Shown here one piece after another: positions 43,701-54,555 of a DNA stretch of 64,000 nucleotides. The notes beneath the pieces were generated by a model. That model was not told where the DNA came from and did no database searches. It saw nothing but the letters and a program-made list of their open reading frames with translations. The stretch is from the NCBI RefSeq assembly GCF_910592395.1, contig NC_088317.1:13332001-13396000 (forward strand), in the 5' to 3' direction. The number at the start of each line of letters is the position of its first letter. Position 1 is the stretch's first letter. The DNA comes from Lineus longissimus (taxonomy: Eukaryota > Nemertea > Pilidiophora > Heteronemertea > Lineidae). The position numbers and the translations under genes are program-made.

Positions 43701-44432
43701 GAGCTGAGCTACACTCATACTCATAGAACCAAACGAACACCTTGCACTTCCCATCCAACTTCAGTGCTCACCCACGCGATCATCAGAAGAATCGGTCAAT
43801 TCTAGTATTTCAGTCTTTTTCACTGTAATACTTACCTCAAAATTGATTGAATAAAGAAAACCGTATGTGGCATTTGAAAAAAATCAAGTGTATCTGTTAA
43901 TTTTCTACTCGCTATCAATGCGGGCTAAGAAAATCATATCCCTTGGTCCTTTGCCTTGCACTTTGAAACTATTGGTTGTCCCTATTGTAAAGCCGATGAC
44001 AATTACTGCATGGCTGTCTTGGCTTAGGCTGTTCACTGGCCTAGTTTGTCGCAACCAATCTACATTCCAAAGGAATTTATGTAATGGTCCAGACTGTTTC
44101 TGGTTGTGACCGTGCATCTACTGGGCTGGTTTGTCTCAACCTCCATTTCAAAGGATTTGCTGTTAAAGTCCACAATTCAAACAAAATTTAAGTCAACGAC
44201 GTCATATCAATGAGAAAACAACATTCAGTTCTAAAATATTGTGCTAGAATTGAGTTTTATTTAGTCTTTTGTATCACGAATATTCGTCGGCTGCTAAAGA
44301 AAAAGTTATTCGGGTATCTTCGGAGATCTTCGGCCTGGACGTATTACTAGGGAGACGCATTCGGGAATGTCGCCATTCTACTTCATGTTCATGGTGTACA
44401 GTGTCACAATCATATGATATGAGCTCAAGATA
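40781..44432. other. 3.6 kb without recognised gene
   Basis: Contains a 19-bp near-palindrome with overlapping CRE-like sites (42547-42565), another TGACGTCA near 41141, a C run of about 15 (43398), and the first unit of a repeat of about 103 bp near 44000. A 37-codon frame at 41072 is not convincing. No coding sequence supported. Confidence 0.5.
44000..44170. repeat. GGTTGTGACC repeat, two imperfect units
   Basis: Units contain CTGGTTTGTCTCAACC-type sequence followed by CATTTCAAAGGATTT and GTCCA. The same family, with a period of 103 bp, is at 47178-47370. Confidence 0.7.
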
Positions 44433-45405
44433 ATGCCGAATTATTGTGTTGTTGGGAAGTGTAAGAATGCGACAAATATAAAAACCGGTACGTAGGAAAT
44501 GGGTAAAGTTTGTGAAAAGATCGAGGCTGAACTTCGTTGAGCCTGATATACAAAATACGTCGGCAGTCATTTGCAACCAGCACTTCACGGAAGGTTATTT
44601 TGTGGATATCCCTTCTTTGGAATGTGCAATTAAAGCGGATTACCATACAAAGAGGTTAATTTACTCAACGTTCAAAGTACTTACGCTTCGTAATTTCGAA
44701 TGTAGGCCTAAAGAAAGCCGTTTTTGCCTGCCTCTAAAAAAGTTTCGAAATCCGGACGGATCGATTCTTCCCTAATTAATGACAGTTTGGGTTGGGTTTC
44801 AAGGGACTGCATGGGTTCTCTGGACTGGTTCTAGGCCGCCTGAGTAGCCTTCCCTATGCCCCACCACCACCATACATGATTCCTTCCTTGTTTGCTTTGA
44901 CAATGGCTGGCTGCTGCGACGGTATGTTGGTCAGCGTTGTCGTTGGAACTCCTACCTATAGCCAGGCCCATAGGGTCATAATACTATGCAGGCCTTGTAC
45001 ATTCCATTAGCATTGGTCATTGGTCATAATAGCCTTAGGCCTAAATATTTGGCATTGTTTCAATATTTGAGCTTTGTTTGAAACAAGTTGTGTTTTTCGT
45101 TTTCAGACCTTCTAGAAGAAAGCCTGATGCCGTCCCAACAATTCTTTATCCTGGCCTTGACGTCTGTGCTCCTGCTCCTGCCGGAAGAAGTGAGTATTTC
45201 AGGGAGCCTTCAGCTAGTCGTGTGCGGAACATAGGGCAAGCAGCAGCATCGATAAGGGCACGCAAGCAGGTAGGTAAAAACAATACCTAGTAGTTGTCAT
45301 GGTAAATTTGTAGACAGAGAGTCAAGGTGGAACAATATTCATGCTGGTCGTTTCTTTCAGGTTATGTTGACAAGTTTGCGGAGGAAGTCAAGAGGCTGGT
45401 TTTGA
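44433..45405 (+). pseudogene. THAP-domain protein gene, one frameshift
   Basis: Exon 44433-44654 begins MPNYCVVGKC, the start of a THAP zinc finger (first Cys pair), then after a one-base shift near 44490 continues RKWVKFVKRSRL (conserved Trp) and AVICNQHFTEGYF (Cys-x2-His and Phe). Intron 44655-45106 joins in phase 2 to exon 45107-45269 with RRKPDAVPTILYPG, the usual sequence after a THAP finger. A third exon at 45361 enters in phase 0 but stops after 14 codons. THAP domains bind DNA and occur in transcription factors and P-element-type transposases. The single T surplus at about 44490 makes it a pseudogene or a base error. Confidence 0.75.
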
Positions 45406-45450
45406 CTGGGGAGGACTACACGATTGCCAGGAGAGACAATCCTACACCTG

Positions 45451-45774
45451 CTTTGAAAGGTCACCCAAAGAAGAAGCCGTCAAGATGCAGCAAACTGCCC
45501 ATGCCAAACGCTTCAACATGTTCAAGAACAATTAACAGGAAATTTCACTTGTTATGTGGCCAGTCTTCTATCCTTATCGCAGCTCCGGAGTGGTCAACAT
45601 AAAGTGGCAGCCCTTTGAAAGGCCACCCAAAGAGGAAGCCGTCAAGATGCAGCAAACTGCCCATGCCAAACGCTTCAACATGTTCAAGAACAATTAACAG
45701 GAAATTTCACTTGTTATGTGGCCAGTCTTCTATCCTCATCGCAGCTCCGGAGTGGTCAACATTAAGTGGCAGCC
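45451..45774. repeat. 162-bp tandem duplication
   Basis: Copies 45451-45612 and 45613-45774 differ at about four positions, starting CTTTGAAAGG. The duplicated stretch covers the possible 3' end of the THAP gene. Low divergence suggests a recent event. Confidence 0.9.
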
Positions 45775-45857
45775 TTAGACTGTGTGAGAGGGAGGGGTTG
45801 ACATAATGTTGTGCTATGGGCTTGTGTTTCCTCTGTATGCTAAATTTTTGGGTGAGG

Positions 45858-45912
45858 GGGGGGGGGGGGGGGTCAGATGGAACAACTCTTGTTTATGTAC
45901 ATTATAAATGAA
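45858..45912. other. G homopolymer and AATAAA signal
   Basis: A run of about 17 G at 45857-45873, then AATAAA near 45909, a possible polyadenylation signal of the THAP gene on +. Confidence 0.4.
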
Positions 45913-46001
45913 TAAAAAAGTAAGTACTTCTAAATAATTTTTTTTCTTGTGCATTGTATTATTTACAAATGAGAAATCTTACAATCATGCCATCTGCCAT
46001 A

Positions 46002-46893
46002 TCACTCCCCATGAGCAAATCCCTGATAAATAACATCTTCCTCGAGACCTGGAGCAGGGAAAAAAGCACGAATGGTCGATACAACACAAGAAGGGATAAT
46101 CACTCGAATGTCTTTCTCGAGGTATCCATAAGTCCACCTGAAGACTTGCCTGTAGGCAAGGTGTCGCAACTTTCATGCACTGGACCATCGTATGTTTGTC
46201 TTCCGTACTGATGCCGATATTGAAGCCAGGCAATTTCTAAAACTGTCCGATTAAGGCAGGCGTAGGCGAAGTCGTTGTGACGCGTGAAGCACTCCAGCCC
46301 CTCCATTTTCTCTGCAAACTCTGCAACCCGACGGCAACACACACACTCGCCCCTTCTGGGCAAAACTTGGCAGGAGCCACAGGTGCACCTGTAGGAGAAA
46401 AAACAGAGTAAATAAATATATGCACAGTGATGCAATTTTTTCGTACGTAGGCCAATACGAACAATACATGCACTGCGTGCATGATCATGTGCATATGCAT
46501 TGTTATTGTTTCTGTAGTGCAGCAGACCAACCTATGCCTATGTACTGTCGAGGCTTTGTGAGATGCAGGCTTGGCTTAGGTCCCAGGTATGTAGGCATAG
46601 GCATGATATCGATACATTGCATAGAGTTTCAAACTCCAATTTTCCACAATTGTGTGATCAACCAAGGGCTCTTCAGCAACATCACCCGCCATCATTTCTA
46701 CATCATTGGCATTGCCATCGGCAGCTTCGTCAAGTTCATCTCCCTCCGGTTCAAACATGTACGGCTGAATGGCCCCATCATCTTCTTCCACGTCTTCTTG
46801 AACATCCTCTTCCCACTCTTGCTGCACAATATCATCATCCTCATCATGAAAGTTGCTCAAATCCGAAGATATCGTGGAATTTTTGTCGCTCAT
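46002..46893 (-). pseudogene. P2X7-ballast-domain (P2RX7_C-like) gene, frameshift or intron
   Basis: On the - strand, ATG 46893 opens an acidic region (EEDVQEDVEEDD) with QPYMFEPEGDE, then after an intron ending TTTCTCCTACAG (about 46396) a Cys-rich domain: CTCGSCQ, GECVCC, CLNRTVLEIAW. After a one-base shift near 46160 it continues LRHLAYRQVFRW, IPSCVVSTIRAFFP and YQGFAHGE before TGA at 46002. These match the zinc- and nucleotide-binding C-terminal ballast domain of P2X7 receptors, widely found alone in invertebrate genes. There are no channel transmembrane helices, so this is not a receptor. The first intron's donor is unclear. It converges on the THAP gene. Confidence 0.75.
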
Positions 46894-47177
46894 TGTTATA
46901 ATTGAATAGAATGACCCAGTTAATACCGATGCTCCTCAGTAACACGTCACTTCCGTTTAGCTGAGCGCTAAATTGCAAAATGACCTAGATATTTTTTCTT
47001 TGTGACGGCCTCCGAGCGGCGATTAAAAGCTTGTTTTGGGGTGGATCCAGGTTACATTTTGAAAATGTTGATGGATATTTGTAAATTATAAGTATTTGAT
47101 TATCATATCTAACAAGAAATATGAAGTTTGAGGTTGGCCTGGAGTGTGGACTTTAAGGTCCTTAACTGTTGCCCCAA

Positions 47178-47370
47178 GGTTGTGACCACGCATCGAGTGA
47201 ACTGGTTTTTCACAACCTGCACTTCGAAAAAATTGACACAAAGGTCCAGGCTATATTTACTACATGATGTAGTTGTCCTAGGTTGTGACCATGCATCTAA
47301 TGGACTGGTTTGTCTCAAGCTGAACTTCAATGGATTGATGTAAAGGTCCAGACTGCAGGTCCTGGTTGTC
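47178..47370. repeat. 103-bp GGTTGTGACC repeat, two units
   Basis: GGTTGTGACC starts at 47178 and 47281, each followed by CATC, ACTGG, a TTCA/TTCG segment and AAAGGTCCAG. Same family as 44000-44170. Confidence 0.8.
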
Positions 47371-47536
47371 TACTGGGTTGTAACTCTCGAAGTAACCATC
47401 GCAACTAGTAAGATTTAATCTCTGTAACAACCTTCAACTTTTAATCGCACTCATTATATGAAGTTGTGTGAACAATCAGATGGACCGAGCATAGCTCGTG
47501 TTTCTTTATTTGGCACCCGGGCATCTTGGAAGCCAT

Positions 47537-47634
47537 TTTTAGCTCAGTTTTGCGACGGAATATTTATATAATCTGACCCTGGAAACAAAAGAGCATCTTT
47601 ACATTCAGCTTAGCGCCAAGCCCATGGCCTCTTG
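47537..47634. repeat. 98-bp copy of the TAGCTCAG repeat with both ends
   Basis: Starts TTTTAGCTCAG and ends CAGCTTAGCGCCAAGCCC followed by ATGGCCTCTTG, matching both termini of the 34002-36738 repeat in a short span. It defines the family ends. Confidence 0.7.
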
Positions 47635-49845
47635 CTACAATTTCGGTAAGTTCCTGTTATTTAATCCGGTTCTGCTTTTTATGCATACATCAGCAGTCGT
47701 TGTAGTTTATATCAGTATGCCCATGTGGATGTTACTTCGAGAAATGGAGCTAATATTCACAAGGTGAAAATTTTATGATGTTCAAGGACGTCATTTTATG
47801 GCGAAGCCTTTCGAATTGACGCCAATCTTGCAAGGCTATCTTGTACTGTAATGTCGACTCTTAAGACTGACGAAGTAGCAAGTAATTTTCATTTTGCATT
47901 GCTGAGAGACAGTGCGATACTCCTGTACACTGGTTTAGCAATATAACACAATGAAAGTGAACGGGTTGTATGGTCCAACAATTAACAATTTGAGATATGG
48001 CACAGACAGTCATAACTCCCAATCTATAATGTAACTTTACTACCAATAGTTGATAGTGTTTGCCTTCGAGGCGCGGGAATTGCCTTCAATTAGCCAAATA
48101 TTTTACTCTATTTCGGGAGCAATGTTTCTTCACAGCTTTTGTGAGAAAACGTCGACGAAAATGCAGGGGCTCTAAACTTGTTTAAAATTGTAATTGAATA
48201 GCCTTATAAACGACAAAAACCATCGCGTTATCATCTGAAGGATAGAAAATTGTATCTAGCAAGAGCATCGCAAAAAATGTATTCATATCTTCAATATTTT
48301 ATTTCATATACTGATTTTCAACTCACGTCGTCTGCTAGAGTGCATAAGCGGCAGTTCATTGAACCGTACGTCTGGTCGCTAAACCGCTACGGTTATCCAC
48401 CGTGATCATGTGTCTTCCAATGAGGAACATGCACAACAAAACCTGCCAATAGGGGGCCCTACAGGCAAGTGGACCATGGTTGTAATGAGAAAGCCATTTA
48501 CCAGGTCAATGATTGTTGAATATTTCATCCCTTAATCACTCTACATGGGGAAATAGCACCAAAAATGTTGTTTTATTGGTCCTTGATTCTATTTTGATGA
48601 GTTTTAGGGAGAAAATCAACAAAACTTAATTTAATGGAAAATGCACTGGAAGTGTACCTTTTAGTACTGGTGCTGCCATCTGCAGTTTTAGTTCTGCAGG
48701 TTCCTCATTGTTTGTGGTATAGTCTCTGTAGTCCTGTCTATGCCTTAACCTACATGTACTGACTGCATATGTGTAGGCATGTAATTGACAAGATAGAATA
48801 TAAGTCAGTGCAGCAGACGGGACTGACCAGCATTAGGTGAACGCTGCCCCCCACTTGCTGTGGTGAGGCTGTATTATATCTTTTTTATATTTTGTGTTTT
48901 ATAATTTGAATGGATTCAACTTAATGCTGACCATCAGATTTACTTTTAGAAATTAATTTGTGACCCTGAAATACTGTATTTGCATTTTCGGGCAAAAAAT
49001 ATGTCAGTGCCAGTGCCAGATATTGAACCGACCCGGTAAAACGTCCGAGTGACTCATGGGGCACTGGATCACATGTGCCTGCAGTTTGAAAATATTTTGG
49101 TATTCCTTTTTAGCCCCCCTGTAGACAGCTTGTACAATTTCGTGGCATCTGCCGCCGCCGTCATCGTCCACGGGAGCACGTTTCATAAACGCTCGAACTT
49201 AATGACCAAAACGTGCCGTAATGGTTGCTTTGGGCAATTTGCATTAGGACGTTACTTCACTATTTGACGTGGACCTTTCTAATTTGATATGTGGCCACTT
49301 ATAAGCTTCTCTCCATACATGTATCATTGACAATGACAGCGATTTAAAGGACTGGGTGGCTTTCTATTGCAGTATGTTTGTTCTTCCTCTGGTCCATCAA
49401 TAAACCTTTTTTCTAAACGTGTTTGATGCTTTTCCAATTTTGTTTCAGCACTTACATGTAGATAGTAGAAAAAACGCATTATTCGTTATTTCTGGTACGA
49501 TTAAGTCCTGACGCAAAATACATTTCCCTAGCATACCAGAATAGAAATATGTGATTACAAGCGCTTGGTTCAAAGTATTCGATAAAGTGACTTAAAATGC
49601 AAAAATATATTACCTACTGTCCGCTATGGTTATTTCTGTGCACCTATGTGACTGTCCGCTATGGTTACACCATAAACATAAGTATACGTAATAAAGCATT
49701 GACCTCTCCCCGAGCCGCCTGATTAATTGCGAAAAATGATAATTTACCCCTTTTTCTGGTCGCCGATCCTACTTTCAACACTCCAACATCTACTTTAGGC
49801 AACGCTTATTACATATACTACACCAATAAGGCGAAAAACACTAAA

Positions 49846-49986
49846 TTACCTCAATCCTGAAATTCCCAAAAACCGTCCAGCTAAATTATGTCTTCTCATT
49901 TTGTCTTCATAACCATTTTTATCTGTGGCTTTGAAAAGATATCCAGCAACGACGTTTACGACAGCACCAATTATCATTCCAGCCAT
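49846..49986 (-). CDS. small Polinton left-end protein, truncated copy
   Basis: Forty-six codons from ATG 49986. The start is hydrophobic (MAGMIIGAVVNVVAGYLF), followed by KNGYEDKMRRHNLA, a pattern I associate with a conserved small Polinton protein encoded next to the integrase. The family product is usually longer, so the end after NLA probably reflects a frameshift. It diverges from the integrase gene, whose ATG lies 33 bp away, so the two could share a promoter region. Confidence 0.55.
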   Translation of the reverse strand: MAGMIIGAVVNVVAGYLFKATDKNGYEDKMRRHNLAGRFLGISGLR

Positions 49987-50018
49987 TTACAAACTGTTAG
50001 AAAATGATAGTTAAATAA

Positions 50019-51130
50019 ATGTTGAAAGAAATTCCAGAGGAAGAAGTTTCTGAGAAAGAAGTTTCAAAAGAGCAATATCTGAGAGACTTGTACTTTAACC
50101 CCCAAAGCACTGTGGACTATATACAAATGCAAGTCAACTTTGGGAAAAATAAAATCTGATGGAGCGTCTGCTTCCGCTGGGAAACTTATCAAGTACAGAA
50201 ACTAAAAGATTTCCTAGCCAATTTACCAACCTACCAACTGCATAAACCAATCACTTTAAAAAAATTGGTCTCATACGTAGACCAACAATGGCAAGCCGAA
50301 GTACCAAAAAAACAATATATATTTTAATACAGATACATTTTAACTGTCAATGATTTATTTAGTCGTTACGCTCGGGCTTTACCTCTCAAGACTAAGAAGG
50401 GAGAGGAAGTTAAAGATTTATTGGTCACTATTTTTAAAGAAGCCAAACCCGAGAAACTACAATTTGACGATGGTAAAGAATCCTACAACAAGTTTCTGAA
50501 AGAATTGCAGGAGAAAAATAGCATCGACTGGTTCTCAACTTTCACAAGCAAGAACGCAGCTGTTGTGGAAAGATTTAATCAAGTTTTAAAAACAAGAATG
50601 TGGAAATATTTCACTGCAAAAGAGACTTACAAATGGTTGGAGATTCTTGACAACATAGTGAATTGTTACAACAACACATTTCACTCATCCATCGCAACGA
50701 AACCAATCAAAGCTAGAAAATAAGAAAACGCCGGGACAGTATGGTACAATCTCTACAGTGCATTTCTACTTAAAGATTATGGTCCTCCAAGATACAAGAT
50801 TGGTGATAGCGTAAGGATGACCAAGTAAAAAACATATTTTCTAAAGGTTACCTTCCTAATTTTACAGAAGAAGTTTTTAAAATAAAACAAATAATTTTCA
50901 CAAAACCTGTTGTCAACCAACTTGAGGCTTATCAATTAGAAATCATAGACGGTTATTTTTGCACAGAAGAGCTCAGAGCCGTTTCAAACCCAGGACAAAT
51001 TGAATACAAAATTTAAAAGGTTTTATGCTACAAAACCGTTAAGGGTAAAACATATGATTTAGTTAATTGGAAAGGTTACTCAGAAAAATTCAATGAGTGG
51101 TTACCAATTTTACACATAAAATCACTTTAG
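50019..51130 (+). pseudogene. INT: Polinton retroviral-type integrase with chromodomain
   Basis: Starts at ATG 50019. Landmarks: YLRDLYFNPQ (N-terminal finger region), YQLHKPI, VDQQWQAEV near the first catalytic Asp, LQFDDGKESYNKF with the second Asp, and AAVVERFNQVLKTRMWKYF with the catalytic Glu. The C-terminus has GDSVRM, KGYLPNFTEEVF and a chromodomain-like VNWKGYSEKFNEW. Stops or frameshifts lie near 50157, 50325, 50721 and 50826. It would join element ends to host DNA with 6-bp duplications; the chromodomain may guide it to chromatin. The central 100 codons (50421-50723) are intact. Confidence 0.9.
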
Positions 51131-52218
51131 GGTGTTTTCCCACAATTTTGAAACCCTTAACGATTCGAATACTTTTGTCTCTATTTGAAAACTTGTATCA
51201 TTTAAGAAAGTGCTGGGCTTTTTAATGTTGAAGTTTGTACATATTGGGAATTAATTTTGCACACTTACTACGATTTTCTTATCGACTAATCAGATTTATA
51301 TTTGACCAATGCCAACATACTTCTAGAACATCTCCAAAACGAGATACGTGTAAAACATGGTCAAGTTCTTTGTTCTCAGTAACATTGTCACCTCTTTGCC
51401 ACCCCAACCAATCATAAAAAACTTATTATTACAACCTATGTACTTTTTAAGTGTTTCCATTGTATCACAACGTGATAAAGAAACCCGCATTTTGTGACTC
51501 GTATTAAAGTTTGGGTCTTTATATTTTATTATCATGTAATTCCTACCATAATTCGTACTACAGTCTTTACAATAATTTTGTTGCCCATCTAAAGATTTGC
51601 TATTCTGAAAATAATAATCATTAGGTTTTTTGATTTCACATCTTGAACAGTACTTGGATTTAAAAGTATGCATGAAGTTCATAAATATATTTCTAACATC
51701 TTCCATTCTATCATTCCCATTTAAAACAATAACGATACCAGGAACATCCAAATATTCTCGGTTTTTAATGAATACTTCTTCATGAAGTTTGTGAAGACGC
51801 TTTAAGTACTCTAAACTAATCGAATTTTCTTCTGAGCGGTTTCTTTCTTGCAATCTCCCATAACAAACTTTCGGATCTGTTCTAAAATAAATTATAAACT
51901 TGGTGAGTTTACCTGTCTCACACATCTTGTGATAGTACTCAGAATACTTATCCTCGAGATTACTAAACTGCCTTGGTTTCAAATTCCCCTCCAAAAGGTT
52001 CAAGCGTGAAAAGATAATGATGGGTTGAGAAAATACTTCTCTCAAAAATTATTGCTTTTTCAGAATCTGCGGTGTCATTGTTCAGAGCATGCTCCGCACA
52101 AAACAGTGAACTCTTCACTGTCTCCATTTTCCACTTACACAGTAGACAGTTCACAGTTGGCCAGATGCTTTCGCCGTCTATTATCCGCTTCTTGAATTAA
52201 CAATGAGTGGGCCCATAC

Positions 52219-53271
52219 GTGAGACAAAAAGTTACCAGACTGTGACTCGTGGCTGTGAATGATAGGACCCCGACCCCTGATCACTGCCAAACTTTATATG
52301 TGAGACAAAAAAATTCCTGATTGTGACTTACGGCTTGGAATGATGGGACCCCGACCCATGACCACTGCCAAACTTTATATGTGAGACAAAAAGTTACCAG
52401 ATTGTGACTCGTGGCTGTGAATGATAGGACCCCGACCCATGATCACTGCCAAACTTCATACGTGAGACAAAAAGTTACCAGATTGTGACTCGTGGCTGGG
52501 AATGATAGGAGCCCGACCCCTGACCACTGCCAAACTTTATATGTGAGACAAAAAGTTACCAGATTGTGACTCGTGGCTGTGAATGATAGGACCCCGACCC
52601 CTGATCACTGCCAAACTTTATATGTGAGACAAAAAGTTACCTGATTGTGACTTACGGCTGGGAATGATGGGACCCCGACCCATGACCACTGCCGAACTTC
52701 ATACGTGAGACAAAAAGTTACCAGATTGTGACTCGTGGCTGGAAATGATAGGACCCCGACCCCTGATCACTGCCAAACTTTATATGTAAGACAAAAAGTT
52801 ACCTGATTGTGACTTACGGCTGGGAATGATGGGACCCCGACCCATGACCACTGCCAAACTTCATACGTGAGACAAAAAGTTACCAGATTGTGACTCGCGG
52901 CTGGGAATGATAGGACCCCGACCCATGATCACTGCCAAACTTCATACGTGAGACAAAAAGTTACCAGATTGTGACTCGTGGCTGGGAATGATAGGAGCCC
53001 GACCCCTGATCACTGCCAAACTTCATACGTGAGACAAAAAGTTACCAGATTGTGACTCGCGGCTGTGAATGATAGGACCCCGACCCATGATCACGGCCAA
53101 ACTTTATATGTGAGACAAAAAGTTCCCAGATTGTGTCTCGTGGCTGTGAATGATAGGACCCCGACCCATGATCACTGCCAAACTTCATACGTGAGACAAA
53201 AAGTTACCAGATTGTGACTCGTGGCTGGGAATGATAGGACCCCGACCCATGATCATTGCCAAACTTGAGAC
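52219..53271. repeat. 81-bp satellite, 13 copies
   Basis: Units start at 52219 and every 81 bp to 53191 without slippage (GTGAGACAAAAAGTTACC). A last unit is shortened near 53264 and two decayed units reach about 53425. Units 2, 6 and 8 share a distinct variant (ACTTACGGCTG with GATGGG and CCATGACC). Stops occur in all frames, so it is not coding. Confidence 0.95.
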
Positions 53272-53425
53272 AAAAATTTACCAGACTGTGACTGGCAGCT
53301 GGGAATGAGAGGACCTAACCACCCCAACCCCTTATACTCCTGGCACATAGGGGAAAAAGGTCTCTTATTGTGACATGTTGTTGGAAATGATACCGCCTGT
53401 AGCCGCCCATCCTCACTGCTAAAAT

Positions 53426-54313
53426 GAAATAAAAGAGTCAAAATTTCAAATTCAAATTGATTTATTGATTTATCATCTATTCGGCTACAGTCAAAAACTA
53501 TATATATAGTACAAATTAAAAACACGTGGTCATTCAACAATATTCCAGATTATCATACCTCATTAGTATGTGAGCCAATCACGTCGCGTCATTCACGACC
53601 ACGTGCCATGCGATAATTTTGACTATTCCACGGCATTATTCCACGGCTGACGTCATCGATGACGCGATATTGCAAATGGCGGCCATTAAGATTTCGACGA
53701 AATCGACGATAAAAAACAGCATATTTACGGCGTTTTAAGCCAGGAAGTTGCACAGTGATACTGTCAGGGTCTTGAATTACACCCACAAAGTAGGTAGGTT
53801 GCATTGGGTGGGACTGTTACATCCACGAACAGAAAGTACAAGGCATTCAAGTTGGGCCTGGACTCGCTTCAAACAAACATCGTCTGCTAATGTAAACACA
53901 CACTGTCTACAGTACATAATGTACACGTCTTGGCTCCATACATGATTTGCGTATCCGCCGATTAAAAATCACTTTGACAGTTGTTTGGGTGGCTGTGCAA
54001 AACCTGCTGGGCCGATTTCTTCAAGGTTTGGTTTAAAGCCTCGTGAAATAATTTTTGACCTGACAAATAATTTTGACTATTAGTATTCTATGGCTTGACG
54101 TGCAATATTTATATAATATTCAATGGTATTCTTCGTTGCGCAGAGAATGTGCGCAAAAGCAAACACACAGAAGAATGTTCACTGTTTAATTCGATATCGA
54201 CAACAGTGAAATGCTCTACTGTGGTATAGTAGAGAGTACGTTGCATTGTTTCTAAAAGACGTTTCTAACGCCATCATTTGAAATTTTCAGAATATTTTTT
54301 CGGATTCTTGTAC
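53426..54313. other. remainder of insertion in the kinase gene; no gene supported
   Basis: Contains an A/T-rich segment (53430-53530), a TGACGTCATCGATGACG cluster at 53649, and a 71-codon - strand frame (53589-53804) with no recognisable domain that I do not accept as a gene. Confidence 0.4.
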
Positions 54314-54555
54314 TCACATAAGTTCCAGCATATTTTTCCCATTATAGTTTCTCCATTCACCTATCGGATCTGGTATTGTGACCACATCTTGGTATTCTGT
54401 CATACTTTCAACTAACTTCCCGGCAGAAATTTTCCCCTCAATTATGATTCTGATTTTTCCCATTTTTGATTTCAATTTTTGTTGTTTTATTGATTGTAGT
54501 TCCATTGTTAGTTGCTGCATTTAAAGTGCTTTTTTTCATTAAACAGACATTTAAT

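Larger units (their letters stand above)
46894..49845. other. intergenic 3 kb: repeats only
   Basis: Holds two units of the GGTTGTGACC repeat (47178-47370) and a small both-ended copy of the TAGCTCAG repeat (47537-47634). A word ACTGTCCGCTATGGTTA is repeated near 49615 and 49650. No coding sequence supported. Confidence 0.5.
51265..54520 (-). pseudogene. deoxynucleoside kinase fused to HNH nuclease, split by 2.2-kb insertion
   Basis: The N-terminus (54520-54314) has a nucleotide-binding loop (IIIEGKISAGK, lacking the Ser/Thr that normally follows) and DVVTIPDPIGEWRNYNG, typical of dNK/thymidine kinase. It then breaks. The rest (52154-51265) has FERSIFS, IIYFRTDPKVCYGRL, RNRSEENSISLEYLKRLH, and in the same open frame CSRC and CKDC (zinc ribbon). 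After a one-base shift near 51400 an HNH-type core follows (ELDHVLHVSRF, CWHWSN, ENRSK). dNKs supply dNTP precursors; HNH enzymes cut DNA. The gap 52165-54313 holds a satellite array. GTGAGTA at the upstream break resembles a splice donor, so an intron is a possible alternative to a plain insertion. Confidence 0.82.

Noticed and set aside
46002-46893. True P2X receptor gene
   Set aside because: Only the ballast-type domain and an acidic N-terminus are present; no channel domain or transmembrane helices.
52219-53271. CRISPR-like array
   Set aside because: Repeats are contiguous 81-bp units with no unique spacers, in animal DNA; this is a satellite.
53589-53804. 71-codon - strand frame
   Set aside because: No domain, no neighbours of the same kind, and it lies in an insertion beside a satellite; could be chance.
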